In this document: positions 1-12,474 of the stretch, piece by piece
How the letters are laid out: each line of letters opens with the position of its first letter
Position numbering within the stretch: the first letter of the stretch is position 1
Assembly: GCA_030998015.1 (NCBI GenBank)
Contig: JARWMV010000235.1
Span: forward strand, 868,001 to 932,000
Direction of reading: 5' to 3'
Source: Ceratorhiza oryzae-sativae
Lineage: Eukaryota; Basidiomycota; Agaricomycetes; Cantharellales; Ceratobasidiaceae
DNA length: 64,000 nucleotides
Translations under genes and position numbers: made by a program
Notes under the pieces: generated by a model
What the model saw: the letters and a program-made list of their open reading frames with translations, nothing else
Databases searched by the model: none
Told to the model about the DNA's origin: nothing

Positions 1-1382
1 GCGGGATGGGCGACGGGAGGGGGATGGGGTTCGTGAGCGTCGATTGGCCGGGAGAGGGGCCCGAGGCAGAAGGAGTGCGGGAATGAGCTGGGACGGATGG
101 TCGGGAAGGAGACGTTGCTGATACGGAAGATCTAGGTCCAGATGTAGATCGTGGGATATTATCTATAGGCGATCTGATCACTTCCGCACCAAATCCAGGA
201 GGCAACCCGTTAGGTCCAGATAGGGAGCGCTGTCGGTGATGGGAGTTCGGACTAGTGCTAGCGCTGGCGTTCATAGGGGGTGGTGATATAGGGCCTGTTT
301 GATTGAGTGGCCCTGGGTGACTACGGGAGGGGTGGATTGTTGGTTGGGTGCGAGTCGGGGAAGTGTGCGTGCCACTTGCGCTTGCTCTGTGTGGGGTCCC
401 GTCTTTGAGCTGGCGGGTATGGATGGCGCTCTGTCGCGGAAACTGGTGTGCGTACGAGGAAGGATCCGGATATGTGCATTGCAAGTTTCGTCGTACGCAA
501 TTTACGCAAGTGGGAAAGTCGCCCGTGCAAGGAAGCTCGACCTCTAGGAACCCGGGGCTGAGTAAGATATACAAACCGAAGCAACGTGGAAGACGCACTG
601 ATACAGAAGAAACACGCGACGGGGCGTGTGCAGTTGGTGCCATCCGGATTACGCGTAGATCCCGCGTGGCCGAGGCCGTTTCCTTGGGGGTACCGGGGCC
701 GGTTGAGGTCGAGTGGAGTTGTGGGTGAGTTTGCGAGCGGGATGTCTGGGCTGTGCGAACGTGAGGGGATGGCGATGTCGGACTCTTCGCCATCGGACGG
801 GGCGAGGCGAGGGTACGAGGCTGTCGATGAGGGGGCAGCGAGAGGGATTGATGCAGGACCCGAGTAGACGCATGGCTCGCCCCGCTTGATGCAGCTTTGG
901 CAGGATGGACGAAGGCCGTCGCACTTTCGACGAAGATCATCTGTGCAAGCGTCAATGGACAGTAAGTGACAAAAAGGGGCGACTGACTCCTGCAAAAGTC
1001 GCAAGAGGTCTGGGCCGCGGCTGCTCGTTTTCGCTGTCTGGACTCTTTGATCTGTGCGTAGGTCGACGTCGGCGCTGGTCGTTTCCGACTGGTGCCAGCA
1101 GCGGCCGCGGCTGCCGCAGCAACGCGTGCGGAAGGCGCCCTCGTGGGTTCGTCGTACTCGCATGACCCGTCTCTGGAGACGCAGGCGGCGCACTGGGGCC
1201 GTTGACCGGTGCATTTGAGTTTGTGTTCTGGACAAAGTGAATGGGGGGCACAGCAACAAATGGGCGGGTCACCTACTGCGACAGTGCACACACGTCGGGC
1301 TCGTCTCTCTCGTCTCTCGCTGTGTCGGCTGGATCGGTCGCTTGCTCGTGCGCCGCGCAGCCGGCGCCTCGACTGGCTCCAT
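1..1382 (-). CDS. Triple Zn2Cys6 zinc-cluster transcription factor, C-terminus beyond left edge
   Basis: Predicted exons, minus strand: 1277-1382, 988-1227, 599-940 and 1-543 (open to the edge), giving 410 codons in continuous phase. Three binuclear zinc clusters follow one another. Cluster 1 has Cys at 31, 34, 41, 48, 51 and 58 (spacing 2-6-6-2-6). Cluster 2 has Cys at 111, 114, 122, 129, 132 and 139 (2-7-6-2-6). Cluster 3 has Cys at 225, 228, 235, 242, 245 and 252 (2-6-6-2-6). Each cluster is interrupted by a phase-1 intron just after its second cysteine. An Ala run (72-79) and a basic stretch rich in K/R (83-103) lie between clusters 1 and 2; a Ser/Pro-rich linker separates 2 from 3 and continues after 3. 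Zn2Cys6 proteins are fungal DNA-binding regulators that normally carry one cluster. The regulatory domain is not in the window, so the target pathway is unknown. Start chosen as the first ATG in frame with cluster 1. Confidence 0.8.
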
Positions 1383-1594
1383 CGTGGTTCTGGTACAAGT
1401 CCAGCACAACAAGCGCCGGGCGCCCCTTCCGGAAGCAACATCTGCTTCTCTGGTCTGTGCACTCAGGGTCCCAGGGACCATCAAGGGAAATGTGACATCA
1501 CCCACCCCAAATCAAGGTCGGCAGCTCGCTCCATTAACATATTTTTGCCTCTCGACCACCCCATTTCCTCTCGTTTTTAGCCGACCTCGTCGCC
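1383..1594. promoter_or_regulatory. Shared divergent promoter interval, zinc-cluster factor / MscS channel
   Basis: Only 212 bases separate the two divergent start codons at 1382 (minus) and 1595 (plus), so both genes must draw core promoter elements from this interval or from each other's leaders. A pyrimidine-rich stretch precedes the channel ATG, and a similar leader (CTCGTTTT then AGCC before the ATG) precedes the duplicated channel copy at 8144. No convincing TATA box was seen. Confidence 0.45.
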
Positions 1595-4500
1595 ATGGCT
1601 CAGCGCGACGAGCAGGACACACGCCGCAGCTCACACGACGCCGACGCCGTCCCCAACCCCAACGCTGACGTGCTCCTACGTCCCCAAAACGCCGCCCGAC
1701 ACCGGCTGCCCTCACTTGGGCTTTCTCAGTCCAGGAGCGATCTTTTCGCGACAGACAACGACCCACCTCCGACTCCTCCGTATCGCCTCGACGCGTCCAA
1801 GTCTCAGGAAGTGATCGAGCGAGCCCATCCGCCAGACTATGAGGGTGCGCACAAGGACGAGCACAAGCCTGCCGCGGCACATGTGCACTATCCGGAGGAC
1901 GACGGCGAAGAACTCCCCCGGCCGCCTCGCCCGGCCGCATCCCGGACGTTTTCGGCCATGAGCGGGGTGTCAGCAGGCAGCGACCTCGAAGACGACCACG
2001 AGGAAGACTACGACTGGAGCGACGAAGAGGACTTGCTCGACCAAGAAGCCAAGTTTGAGCAAAAGACTGGCCAACGCAAAACGGTTCGCACAGGCTGCGG
2101 GTGCGGCAGGTCAGTTTTCTGGCTGTTTGCTCTTTCTCGCTGCTAATCGTTCTGCAGGATTGTCATATTTTTCTTTTCCACGCTCATTGGATCCACGATT
2201 ACAGCCGGTCTTCTCGCAGTGGCGCCAATTCTTCTTCGACTCTATTACCTCAAGCCTCATCGTACCGAACACAGGACATATGTCACCGATACAGTCTCAG
2301 CATGGCTCTTTTGGGCAGCTGCCAACGTTCTAATCTCCTGGTACATTGCCGTTCTCATCGACCTCATCCCGCATATCATCGCGTTTGCAGTCGACACTGT
2401 CTGGGGCAACGTCTCTGAGCAGCTCAAAAGTCGGATCGAGGTCTACAACGCGACTAAAGGATGGATCAAGCCTCCGTTCTACGCCGCCACAGCTTGGGTC
2501 GCATGGTACATCCTCTTCGCTAACATCTTCAAACTATACAATCCAAACGACGAACACGCCAGTGTCGCCTCGTACACGCCCATCGTAAGTAGTCGAGGCT
2601 ATCTCGATCTGGATTAACTGAGACTGATCTGCGTTTCCCCATTTGGCAGGTGTATCAAGTAATCATCTTCCTGTTCTTCTTGACGCTGCTGTACTGTCTG
2701 CAAAAGATGTTCACGCAGTTCGTCGCGATATCGTTCCATCGCACGGCTTACAAGGAGCGTCTCGATGAAGTCAGCACGGCTATCAAAGTCATCGACCACC
2801 TCCGGGACTACAAGCCTAAACGCAAAACGCATGCAGCCCAGCAGTCTTCGGCCTACTTTGGCAGCCGCACCATCGACCCAATGGAAATCGAGGAAGGCCT
2901 CGTCGACTCTGGAAAGGGCAAAGGAAAGGCGAAGAGCAGAGGCTGGTTCAGGTCTGGCGATAAGAGGCAAACCAAGTCCCGTTCACACTCGCGCTCTCGA
3001 TCGAGTTCCCCATCGGGGGCTCATAGACACTCGTACCCCCCTCGGCGATCGACCCCCGACAAGGATGGTGCGGACGAATTGCTCGCTCAAGCTGCACGAA
3101 CGGTCAAGCGTGCTGTCATGCATGATGCGCGAAACATGCGTGGGGATAACGCACAAGGGGTCGGGTATGGTCCTGAAGATGACAACACCGGTTTGAAGTT
3201 CAAGATGGGCACCACAAAGGAGGCTAAAGTATGTCTCGCTCTGGGCTGGCTATATGAACTGGGTGCTAACAGGGATAAAACAGAAAGTTGCTCGTGATAT
3301 TTACTATGCTTTCAAACAAGACCGCCGCCGCCAGTATCTCATTCCTTCCGACTTTTTCCCAGCCTACCCATCGGCAGACCAAGCTCGTGCGGCATTTAAA
3401 GTGTTTGATACGGATGGAAACGACGACATTACTCGAGCCGAGATTAAGACGATAGTTGTCAAGGTGTATCGAGAGCGGAGGTTCTTGAGTCGAAGCATGC
3501 GGTGGGTTGCCCTGGATGTTGGTTCGATGATCAAGTTGGCTGATGGGCTGCGCTTCGCAGTGATATAAGCGCGGCAATCCAGACTCTTGACCGAATTCTC
3601 CTATTCTTTGCGGCCGTAGTCCTATTCTTTAGTAAGCTTTACTTGTCCTGGGGAGAGCTAGTATTGATCGTGTCAACTAGTATCGCTCAGTATATTTGGC
3701 GTGGCGATTGGGAATAGCCTTACATCCGTCTATTCGCTTGGTATCGCCGCGAGCTTTATTTTCAAAAACGCTGCCAGCTCCGCCTTTGATGCGATTATGT
3801 TTATCTTTGTCACTCAGTAAGTACTTCCAGGTCCCCGTGCGTTTTTTTATCTCATTTTCTGCCGTAGTCCGTTTGATACTGGTGATCGATGCTTCATTGA
3901 AAAAGAAAACCTGATCGTCAAGCGCATGGGCCTATTCGCCACCGAGTTTGTGCGGGCGGATGGCACGACACTTTACTACTTTAACAGCAACCTGTTTACG
4001 AAATTCATGTGAGTCGACCAAATAATAACAAGTTATATGCGCTGTCTGACCGACCGACCGCGTAGCACGAACATTCGGCGAAGTGGGGTACGTCGCTCTT
4101 TCGGTTCGCTCTGCCTCGCCTTGGCTGACTATCGTGCCCATAGAAACAATTCGAAGGTCTTACTCTTCAAGTCGACTGGCGTACCCCCATATCCAAGCTT
4201 GACCAACTCGAGCAAAAGATGAACGAGTGGCTGCATTCGGATGAAAATCGATGGTTTGACCCCCCGACCGGTGTGATGTTGCAGCATATCGATTTCCAGC
4301 GAAGCTTGGAGTTTACCATGGGTATTCCGCACAACGGGTATGTTTTCGTTATCCGAGGTGCTAGGGCCCCAGCTAACTGCTACCTTGCTTCAAAGAACCT
4401 GGCAAGACTGGGGTCTGCGTAATGCACGTAAAACTGCCTTCCATGCCGCCGCTCAGTTTTACTGTCGTCAGCTTGGCATAACATGTGGCAACTCTCCTCA

Positions 4501-4735
4501 GCCCGTTCTCATCCAACAAAGTCGGCCAGAGCTCGAGCCTAGGTTAAATTCTGACCAGACCCTCGACGGCGACATGCTCTCCGCTCCAGAAGAGCCCACT
4601 GGACCCAGTGCTACAGCAGCTCCGGCCAAAGCCGGTGCACTCGGGTTCATACCGCCCCCCGAGGAACAGAACCGGTTGAGGCAACGCAAGATGAAGAGCC
4701 ACAAGAGTGCGAATCGGGGAATGGTGGAGGGTTGA
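1595..4735 (+). CDS. MscS-family mechanosensitive ion channel with EF-hand
   Basis: Ten exons close exactly in phase to 880 residues: 1595-2109, 2158-2584, 2650-3228, 3284-3501, 3561-3631, 3681-3816, 3868-4008, 4066-4087 (22 bases), 4144-4337 and 4396-4735. An acidic, low-complexity N-terminus is followed by several hydrophobic membrane segments from about residue 172. A Ser/Arg-rich cytosolic loop comes next, then an EF-hand loop at 549-560 with Asp 549/551, Asn 553, Asp 555, Thr 557 and Glu 560. After it come hydrophobic segments and the MscS pore/beta region, including FDTGDRCFIE and DWRTPISKLDQLE. This order (membrane helices, EF-hand, MscS domain) matches the fission yeast Msy1/Msy2 type, which sit in ER and nuclear membranes and control Ca2+ during hypo-osmotic shock. 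That role is carried over from family knowledge. A frameshifted copy lies downstream at 8144. Confidence 0.93.
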
Positions 4736-7700
4736 TCAGTTGGCATATTTCTTTTATCCTCTCATCGTTTGGTTTGAAGACTTTTTCGCATATTTTTACA
4801 CATCACTGCATAGTTGACTTTTTTCGCATAGCCCCCACACGTTGCATTTACTTTGTGCCATGCTGAGCATGTAGATAGATTACTAGATCTTTTTCAATTC
4901 AAGAATACGAGACGCATCTTTGTGAACAGGTTGGCACTTGCCCGTTGGGCCACTGCGCTCAGTCCGGGGTCGCTAGACCTGTGAACTTGTAGATGTGGGC
5001 TCAGTGTGGCTAGACCACATATCAAAGTCTGTTTGCCTTGTACAAGCTTCCTGATACCATGGCGATGATCTTCAGTAACAACCGTCGACATCTCGCGCAT
5101 ATACCGTTTTTAAAGCATGTATGATAACTTGGCGTAAATGCGACTGAAAAAGATTGACTATGTAACTCGAAGCCTTCAAGATCGCCAACATAGTTTTCTA
5201 CAAGTTAACGAGGGCTTCGCACAAAAGGTCACTCAGCATCCCTGTACAAGTAGGTCAAGACAAAAAATTTCCTATGGAATACCAAACGGTCGACGTGCGA
5301 CGGCGGAGCTGGTTCGAATATTTTTCAGTGCATTTGCCATCTATAGGTCATACAAGCTAGGCCGGCCTCACCAAATCAAACTCCCCCAACAGAGATCAGA
5401 CTGGGTTTCAATATGCTCGTAAGTACGATATCTTTTTTCTTTTTTAAAAAAGCCATATACATTGGGGTCGTTTGGAGGCCAGGCCCTATGGTGCGACTTT
5501 CTAGCTACGGGACATGTACTGCACGATGTGCAAGAGACACAATGGGGACTCCCTAATGCTGAACGACAAATTATACTACAAGGGTGTGTGCTATGCTAGA
5601 GTACTACGTGATGTAGCCGCGGCGAGAGTAAAAGAAGAGCTACAAGTTAACGTAAGTAGATAGCGAGACGATGAGTGCGTCGGACATATTCCAGAAGCGC
5701 GTTAAGACTAGAGCGAGAAGAAAAAAGATCAGAAAGTGAGAGAAGTACGCTCTCCATGGGCCGCCCGAACATTGTCTCTACAGCCCGCCCTTCTAGCTCC
5801 TAGCTCGACAGGCGCTATCAGCGGGTAGACAGACCTCTTTGAATTACTGATATACGCCCAGGCACATTTTTTTAATCATAATATGCTAACTGTCTTGGTC
5901 TCGCCCGGAAACGCCCAGTTCGATTTTGACCTTTTGGATATTCCTTTGGGAGGAATTTCAGAGCTAAACATTAGATAAAAATTAACGGAGTGCTTACAAT
6001 GTAGAGCAATCATCTGTGAATCGATCATAATATCATCCGCACTCTGAGATGGGATGTTTGACTTAACCCAACTTTATCTTTGATGGAACGGAGAGATGGT
6101 CAAGCGGGTTCGAGGCTCGTCGGAAATAGACTCAGAACTCCAGATTCTCGTCGCTCCGTGCAAGCTCGTGACAGAATTAAGAATCCTGGTGGCTCAGGCT
6201 TGAGACAAATGACATACCAGGCTTCCATTTCGACCGGTTTTGAAGATGAACATCGTCTGCATTCTGCCCTACAGCCCTTGAAGGCAGGCTAGGAGAAGTG
6301 AGATGCCCCTGTATGCGAAGGGCTCGAGGCTGAGCCGTGAGTCGAGCAGGTGCGTGGAAGCCAGTACACCTGTTTTTCAAAAGATTAAATTAAATTTGAT
6401 GATTGTGTCGCCATAACGGAACTAGATTTTATGGCGCAACTACTTGGCCTATGCAAGACAGAGGGAGAGATTGTAGACAAAAAAAGCTTTGCCTAGTACT
6501 ATATGGGAGACAGATAGACCTCTCGATATAGGTATATCTTGTGCTGCCGAAAGCGTGGAAGAGACATTTTAACACACACTGTTAGAGAAACTGTCGGTGT
6601 ACCATTCATTTTCTAACAATGCCCTAAAGACCAAGCGGGTCGAGGAAAGGACTGAAAGAGGTCAAACTTCTCCCGCGGCGGGTCGGCCGAAGGCATCATG
6701 GCTCGGGCGGTGAAGCATGAAGTGCAAGAAGTACCGACTTCTTGGCGTGGTCATGGGCCTGGTATCCGGAGGCTCAACGAGGCGTATCAAGGTGGCTTCT
6801 ATCAGATAGATATTTGAAGTCTAAATATTCTGGTGCTATCCTCTAGTATCATGATTAGTATTCACCTTATCCGACGTTGCTCTCACCCTCTTGTCTACAA
6901 GAAAAGTTTAGCCCACTGTTGCGTAGGTTGGCGACGGTGGGGGTTCACTACTCTCTGTCCCTATACCGATTTGCAAAAGTATTTTCCAAGGGCCAAACCA
7001 GGTTTTTGTGTTTGTCGCACAGTTGAGAAATCTGACGTACCTCGACGAGTTCGAGGACAAAAGCTCTGTATAACAGCTAAGATGGATCGAAAAAGAGTGC
7101 GCATCAAGTGGTACAAGCCACTTTCGGTTACGACTGATCTATGGAAATATGTGTTTCTGCAGCTCTTTTGTCCTTCAGCACCGTAAATCGTCGATTTTGG
7201 GCTATTCACTTGGCTAATGAACTCCTTTAAGGAGATTGTTCAAGTTGAAAGTCCGAGAGTGGCCCTCGGAGGCCTCGAAGGGCTTCAGTTCGAGCTGATC
7301 GTGATGTCACTTCTGCAAAACTACTGTAAACTCTGGTTGTAGTCACTCAACAAGCATCTCTGATGGAATTAGCAGTTATTTCAGGTCTACTGTGGCATTT
7401 AAAGAATACTCTGGCCTCGCCCTGCGCAAGAATCTGTCAAAAACTCGCTGAACGGCACTTTTGTGTAGAGTCGTCCTATTCTCAATTATCCTGTGCCGTT
7501 CTATCAGCGCCATTTTTGCGATCAAATCTCTTGCATTAAACAACGTCGTGTATATCGGTGAACAGCATCGCTCCGAGTGCAAGGTTAGTACACCAGTTCC
7601 CTGTTATCACATTGGTAGACTCAGTCACACACCGAACGCCTCCCAGTAGTCGTCTCGGACTAAAAGTGTCCCTTCATCAGCTAGCAGCGCTGCTATTGTC

Positions 7701-8143
7701 GTCTCTGAATTCTCCACATATAGGAGCTTCGCCACTGGTGTCATGCATCAGTATTGTCGTTTACATACCGTTTTGTCAAGCCAGTAAGTCTGATCACCGC
7801 GCCACAGCTGAGACAGGCGGCTATCGCTAAATCGAGCGAATCAAGGGTAACCGAAAGATTGGTGTACGTGAGGTGCGCTATTCAGCCTGCTCTTCGCTAA
7901 GTCTTCCATACTGCGAACTTGTCCAAGAAGCACGCTATGTCTCAGATTTGGTTCTAGTTGTTATTTGCACTGAAACCCCTCTCGAAAAAATATCGACGGG
8001 ATTAGAATTGAGCTGGGCTGATGACGTTAGAAATAAGCTGGGCTGACGGGGTCGGAGTCGGGCTGGGATAAAAAGGTAAGAATCCTGCCGGGCTATAGAG
8101 TATATTGCTTTCATTCACGCTCGTTTTAGCCAACTTTATTACC
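4736..8143. other. Gene-free interval between the two MscS copies
   Basis: I find no ORF with recognisable protein character, no tRNA-like fold and no clean repeat array in these 3.4 kb. The 3' flank of the first channel gene (about 4800-4915) still resembles the 3' flank of the second copy (about 11460-11570), for example around a TTTGTGCCAT motif, so the duplicated unit extended past the stop codon. Short AT-rich stretches and a GAGCTGGGCTGA-like direct repeat near 8010-8050 are the only other structures noticed. Confidence 0.5.
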
Positions 8144-11100
8144 ATGGCTCAACACGACGAGCACGACGCCACCCGCAACTCACATGATACCAACCTCAAA
8201 ATCGACGCTAACATGGGCGAACGCCGTGTCCCCAAAATGCCGCCCGGCGCCGGCCACCATCGATTGGACTTTCCCAGTCCCGGAGTGATCTTTTTGATAC
8301 GGATAATGATCCACCTCCTACACCCCTTTATTGCCTCGACGCGTCCAAATCTCAGGTGGTGATCGAGCGAGCTCATCCGCCGGATTATGAGGGAGAGCAC
8401 AAAGAAGGGGATAGGTCCGCCACGGCACATGTACACTACCCGACAGGCAATGCTGCAGAAGTCCCTCGACCGCCTCATCCTGCCGCGTCCGCTCGTTGAG
8501 CGGAGGATCCATCGTGAGTGACGCTGAAGATGACCTCGAGGAAGACTACGATTGGAGCGATGAGGAGGATTTGCTCGATGAAGAAGCCAAATTTGAGCAA
8601 AAAACTGGCCAACGCAAAACGGTTCGCACAAGCTGTGGATGTTTCAGGTCAGTATCCCGGTCGCTTCCTCTCTCTGCTGCTAATCGTCTTGCAGGGCCAT
8701 CATTTTCTTTTCCACCCTCATTGGATCCACGATTACAGCGGACTTATCGCACTCGTTCCGGTTCTCCTTAGAATCTACTATCTTGAGTCTCATCGAACCG
8801 AACATAGGTCCTACGTCACCGATACAGTCTCGGCGTGGCTCTTTTGGGCAGCTGCGAATGTTCTGATCTCCTGGTACATTGCCGTTCTCATCGACCTCAC
8901 CCCGCATATCATCGCGTTTGCAGTCGACACTGTCTGGGGCAACGTCTCTGAGCAGCTCAAAAGTCGGATCGAGGTCTACAACGCAACCAAGGGATGGATC
9001 AAGCCTCCATTCTACGCTGCCACAGCTTGGGTCGCATGGTACATCCTATTCGTTCACGCCTTTAAGTTGTATAACCCAAGCGACGAAGGTGCGAGTGTTG
9101 CACCGTACACACCCATCGTAAGTACAGGCGACCCCGATCTGGATCAACTGAGACTGATCTGCCTTCCCCCATTTGGCAGGTGTATCAAGTAATCATCTTC
9201 CTGTTCTTGTTGACGCTGCTGTACTGTCTGCAAAAGATGTTCACACAATTCATCGCAATCTCGTTCCATCGTACAGCTTACAAGGAGCGCCTGGACGAAG
9301 TCAATACAGCTATCAAAGTCATCGACCATCTCCGAGACTACAAGCCTAAACGCAAAACGCACGCACCTAAACAGTCTTCCTGCTACTTTGGTGCCTGTAC
9401 CCTCGAGCCGATGGAAATCGAGGAAGGCCTCGAGGAATCTGGGAAGGGGGGAGGAAAAGCAAAGAGCGGAGGCTGGTTCAGGTCAGTTGATAAGAAACGA
9501 ACCAAGTCTCGTTCACGCTCGCGCTCGCGCTCGCGATCGGGTTCATCGGCTACAGCGCATAAACACTCGTACCCACCTCGACGATCGACAGCTAGTAAGG
9601 GCGGTGCGGAGGAGCTACTGAGTCAAGCTGCGCGGACGGCTAAGCGTGCAGTCATGCACGATGCGCGAAACATGCGTGGGGATAATGTACACGGGAGCGG
9701 GTATGGTCGTGGACAACATCGGACTGGCTTGAAGTTCAGGATAGGTAGTAGGAAGGAAGCTAAGGCATGTGTCTCTCGCACTATCCAAAAGGCCTGAGCA
9801 TTAACGTGGTTGAATAGCAAGTCGCTCGTGATATCTACTATGCCTTGAAGCAGGACCGTCGTCGCCAGTATCTCATTCCCGCCGACTTCTTCCCAGCCTA
9901 CTCAACGCCAGACCAAGCCCGCACAGCGTTCAAGGTGTTTGACGTGGACGGAAACGGTGACATCACCCGAGCCGAGATCAAGACAATGGTTGTAAAGGTT
10001 TATCACGAGAGGAGGTTCCTGAGTCGCAGCATGCAGTGAGTCGCTCTTGATACTTATCTAATGAGGTAGCTAAGCGGTGGTGATTTTCAGTGACATAAGC
10101 GCCGCGATTCAGACTCTTGACCGTATTCTCCTCTGCTTTGCGGCTATTGTCTTATTCTTAAGTGAGTTTTATTAACCATAAAATGAACTGTTGTTGATAG
10201 CTTTATTAGTCTCACTCGGCGTGTTTAGCGTCAGCATTGGGAGTGGCCTTACATCAGTCTATTCGCTTGGGATTGCCGCGAGCTTCGTCTTTAAAGATGC
10301 CGCTAGCTCTGCGTTTGACGCCATCATGTTCATCTTCGTTACTCAGTGAGTCATTCGAAATGTTCAGATACCATTTACCTCATCCCTGCCCTAGTCCATT
10401 TGATACTGGCGACCGGTGCTTCATTGAACAGGAAAGCTTGATTGTCAAGCGCATGGGTCTATTTGCCACTGAGTTTGTGCGGGCAGACGGAACGACGCTT
10501 TACTACTTTAACAGCAACTTGGTTACCAAGTTCATGTAAGTTAAATTACAAAAGTGGGTTGTACGCGCCTACTGAAGGAAGGACCATGTAGTACGAACAT
10601 TCGACGAAGTGGAGTAAGTCACGTTTCCCTCTCAATGTACCTTATCCAAACGAGCAAATCCCCTCTCCCCTTCCAGAAGCAATTCGAAACTCTAGCTCTT
10701 CAAGTCGACTGGCGTACTCCCATACCCAAGCTTGACCAACTCGAGCAAAAGATGAACGAATGGCTGCGTTCAGACGAGAATCGATGGTTTGATCCTCCGA
10801 CTGTTGTGATGTTGCAACGGATTGATTTCCAGAGAAGCCTTGAGCTTACGTTGGGTATTCCGCACAACGGGTATGTTTTCGTTATTCGACATATCAGAAT
10901 TCCGGCTAACTGCTACCTTGCTTCAAAGAACCTGGCAAGACTGGTGCCTGCGCGCCGCTTGTAGAACCACCTTCCATGCTGCTACCCAGTTCTACTGCCG
11001 TCAACTCGGCATCACATTTTTCAACTCTCCTCAACCTGTGCTCATCCAGCACAGTCGAGCTGAAACTGAATCCCGGTTCTACTCGGAAGAGGCACTTGAC

Positions 11101-11268
11101 GCTGGTTCGTTCGCTGCTGAGGAAGAACTTAGTAGAGCAGCTACACCATCAATCCCAGTTAAAGCTGGTGGTTTTGGGTTTGTACCGCCACCCGGAGAGC
11201 AGAACCGGCTCAGGCTGCGCAAGATGAAGAGCTACAAAAATGCCAATCGAGGCATGGTCGACGGCTGA
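8144..11268 (+). pseudogene. Frameshifted second copy of the MscS/EF-hand channel gene
   Basis: All ten exons of the intact upstream gene can be traced: 8144-8647, 8695-9117, 9180-9764, 9818-10035, 10091-10161, 10210-10345, 10395-10535, 10592-10613, 10677-10870 and 10929-11268. Exons 3-10 are open and well conserved, including the EF-hand loop (Asp-Val-Asp-Gly-Asn-Gly-Asp...Glu) and the MscS domain. Exon 1 carries two 10-base deletions relative to the first copy (near 8266 and 8497, the second leaving an in-frame TGA). Exon 2 has a one-base deletion near 8740 inside the first membrane helix; its length (423 against 427) breaks phase with exon 3. Intron 3 starts with GC at 9765 where the first copy has GT. 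It is either a young pseudogene, a gene using an undetected downstream start, or an assembly error; three separate lesions favour decay. Confidence 0.75.
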
Positions 11269-12474
11269 TTTGTCGACCTCTTTCTTTCTTTCATTTTATC
11301 CTCGGCCAAACTCTAATTTGTAAACTCGCTTGTCGCGGGGTACTCAACCGATCGGCGCTGACAAGGTTTAGGTGACGTTGGTCAGTGACCCGGTTTTCAG
11401 ATATGTTCTCGGCAAATTCGTTCGTTTCCAGAGCCTTTTATGCTTAGTTTTACCGCGCCTTGTATAATCGACCTTTTCGAGTCGCCCCATACATTGTATT
11501 TTATTTGTGCCATACTGAACACCTCGATTAATTCTCTCACACTTTCAAATCCAAATCATACGAAACGGATTTAGCCCGATCATGAGGCAGTTGGTGCTTG
11601 GTTGGTTAGATCGACATCCTGCAGAGTTTGGTGTTGCCGCAAGAGCAAACTTGTGGATATGGAGTCCGTGTGACTTTGGTTGGCATCAGTGTTTGTTTTC
11701 CTGGCATAAGTTTGCTGGTGTGTGATGGTGAAGATCAGCGTCAGTAGCTATATCACTACCATACGCTTATACCACACGATACCAGAAAGTGTCCAGGATC
11801 AGCGTGAACAAATGTCCAGCCTCGGCACAGCTTCAATCCAGGCTTCGTATACTCCTGTGATTATCGTTTGACTCAGACGGACCGTTTAGTCTGCTATGGG
11901 GTTCGGGTGAACGGTGCGGCCCGAATAATTTCATGAATCGTCATACACTCTATCATGATAGGTGCTCGTAGTTTTGTACAATATATGCGGGTACCTGTTG
12001 GGTGCTTTGACGCCAACAGCTAGGCAACCCCTCAGCCCACGAATATTCCCGACGAAAAAGGTACCATTATGGCATTACGCGGCCGAGGCTGGAGATTTGA
12101 ACCTCTGGTTATATAACGTCTGTAATTAATGGGCGACATTTGTCTGGCGCTTATGATTTCCGAGCACTCCTATTTGTATCACAAACCGTGGGCGCAACTC
12201 CACGACATCGAATGCTTGCATTGGTTCCTCGTGGATTTGTCCAAGCCGAGTCATCAACGGTCGACCTAATGATTATTCGCCTCCAGAACGCTCTTAAACC
12301 CATGTCCAGTTCAATCCAGCACTGCCTCAGCACTGCACAAACAACAATATAAACCATCACGACGCCCTCATCTTAGAGGCCACTGGTCAGTCTTTAGCCC
12401 GCTGAGGTTCGAGGACATCATAGTTTTCGATTTCAATACCCTCCCTAATACTTGCTCTTGCCGACCCCTAGGCT
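11269..12474. other. Intergenic interval, nothing recognised
   Basis: No coding-like ORF. The first 300 bases resemble the 3' flank of the upstream channel copy. The remainder shows no recognisable protein, RNA gene or repeat. Confidence 0.5.

Noticed and set aside
12060..12115. A tRNA T-arm-like sequence (GAGATTTGAACCTC) near 12090.
   Set aside because: The stem does not pair over five bases, and no acceptor, D or anticodon arm can be built around it.
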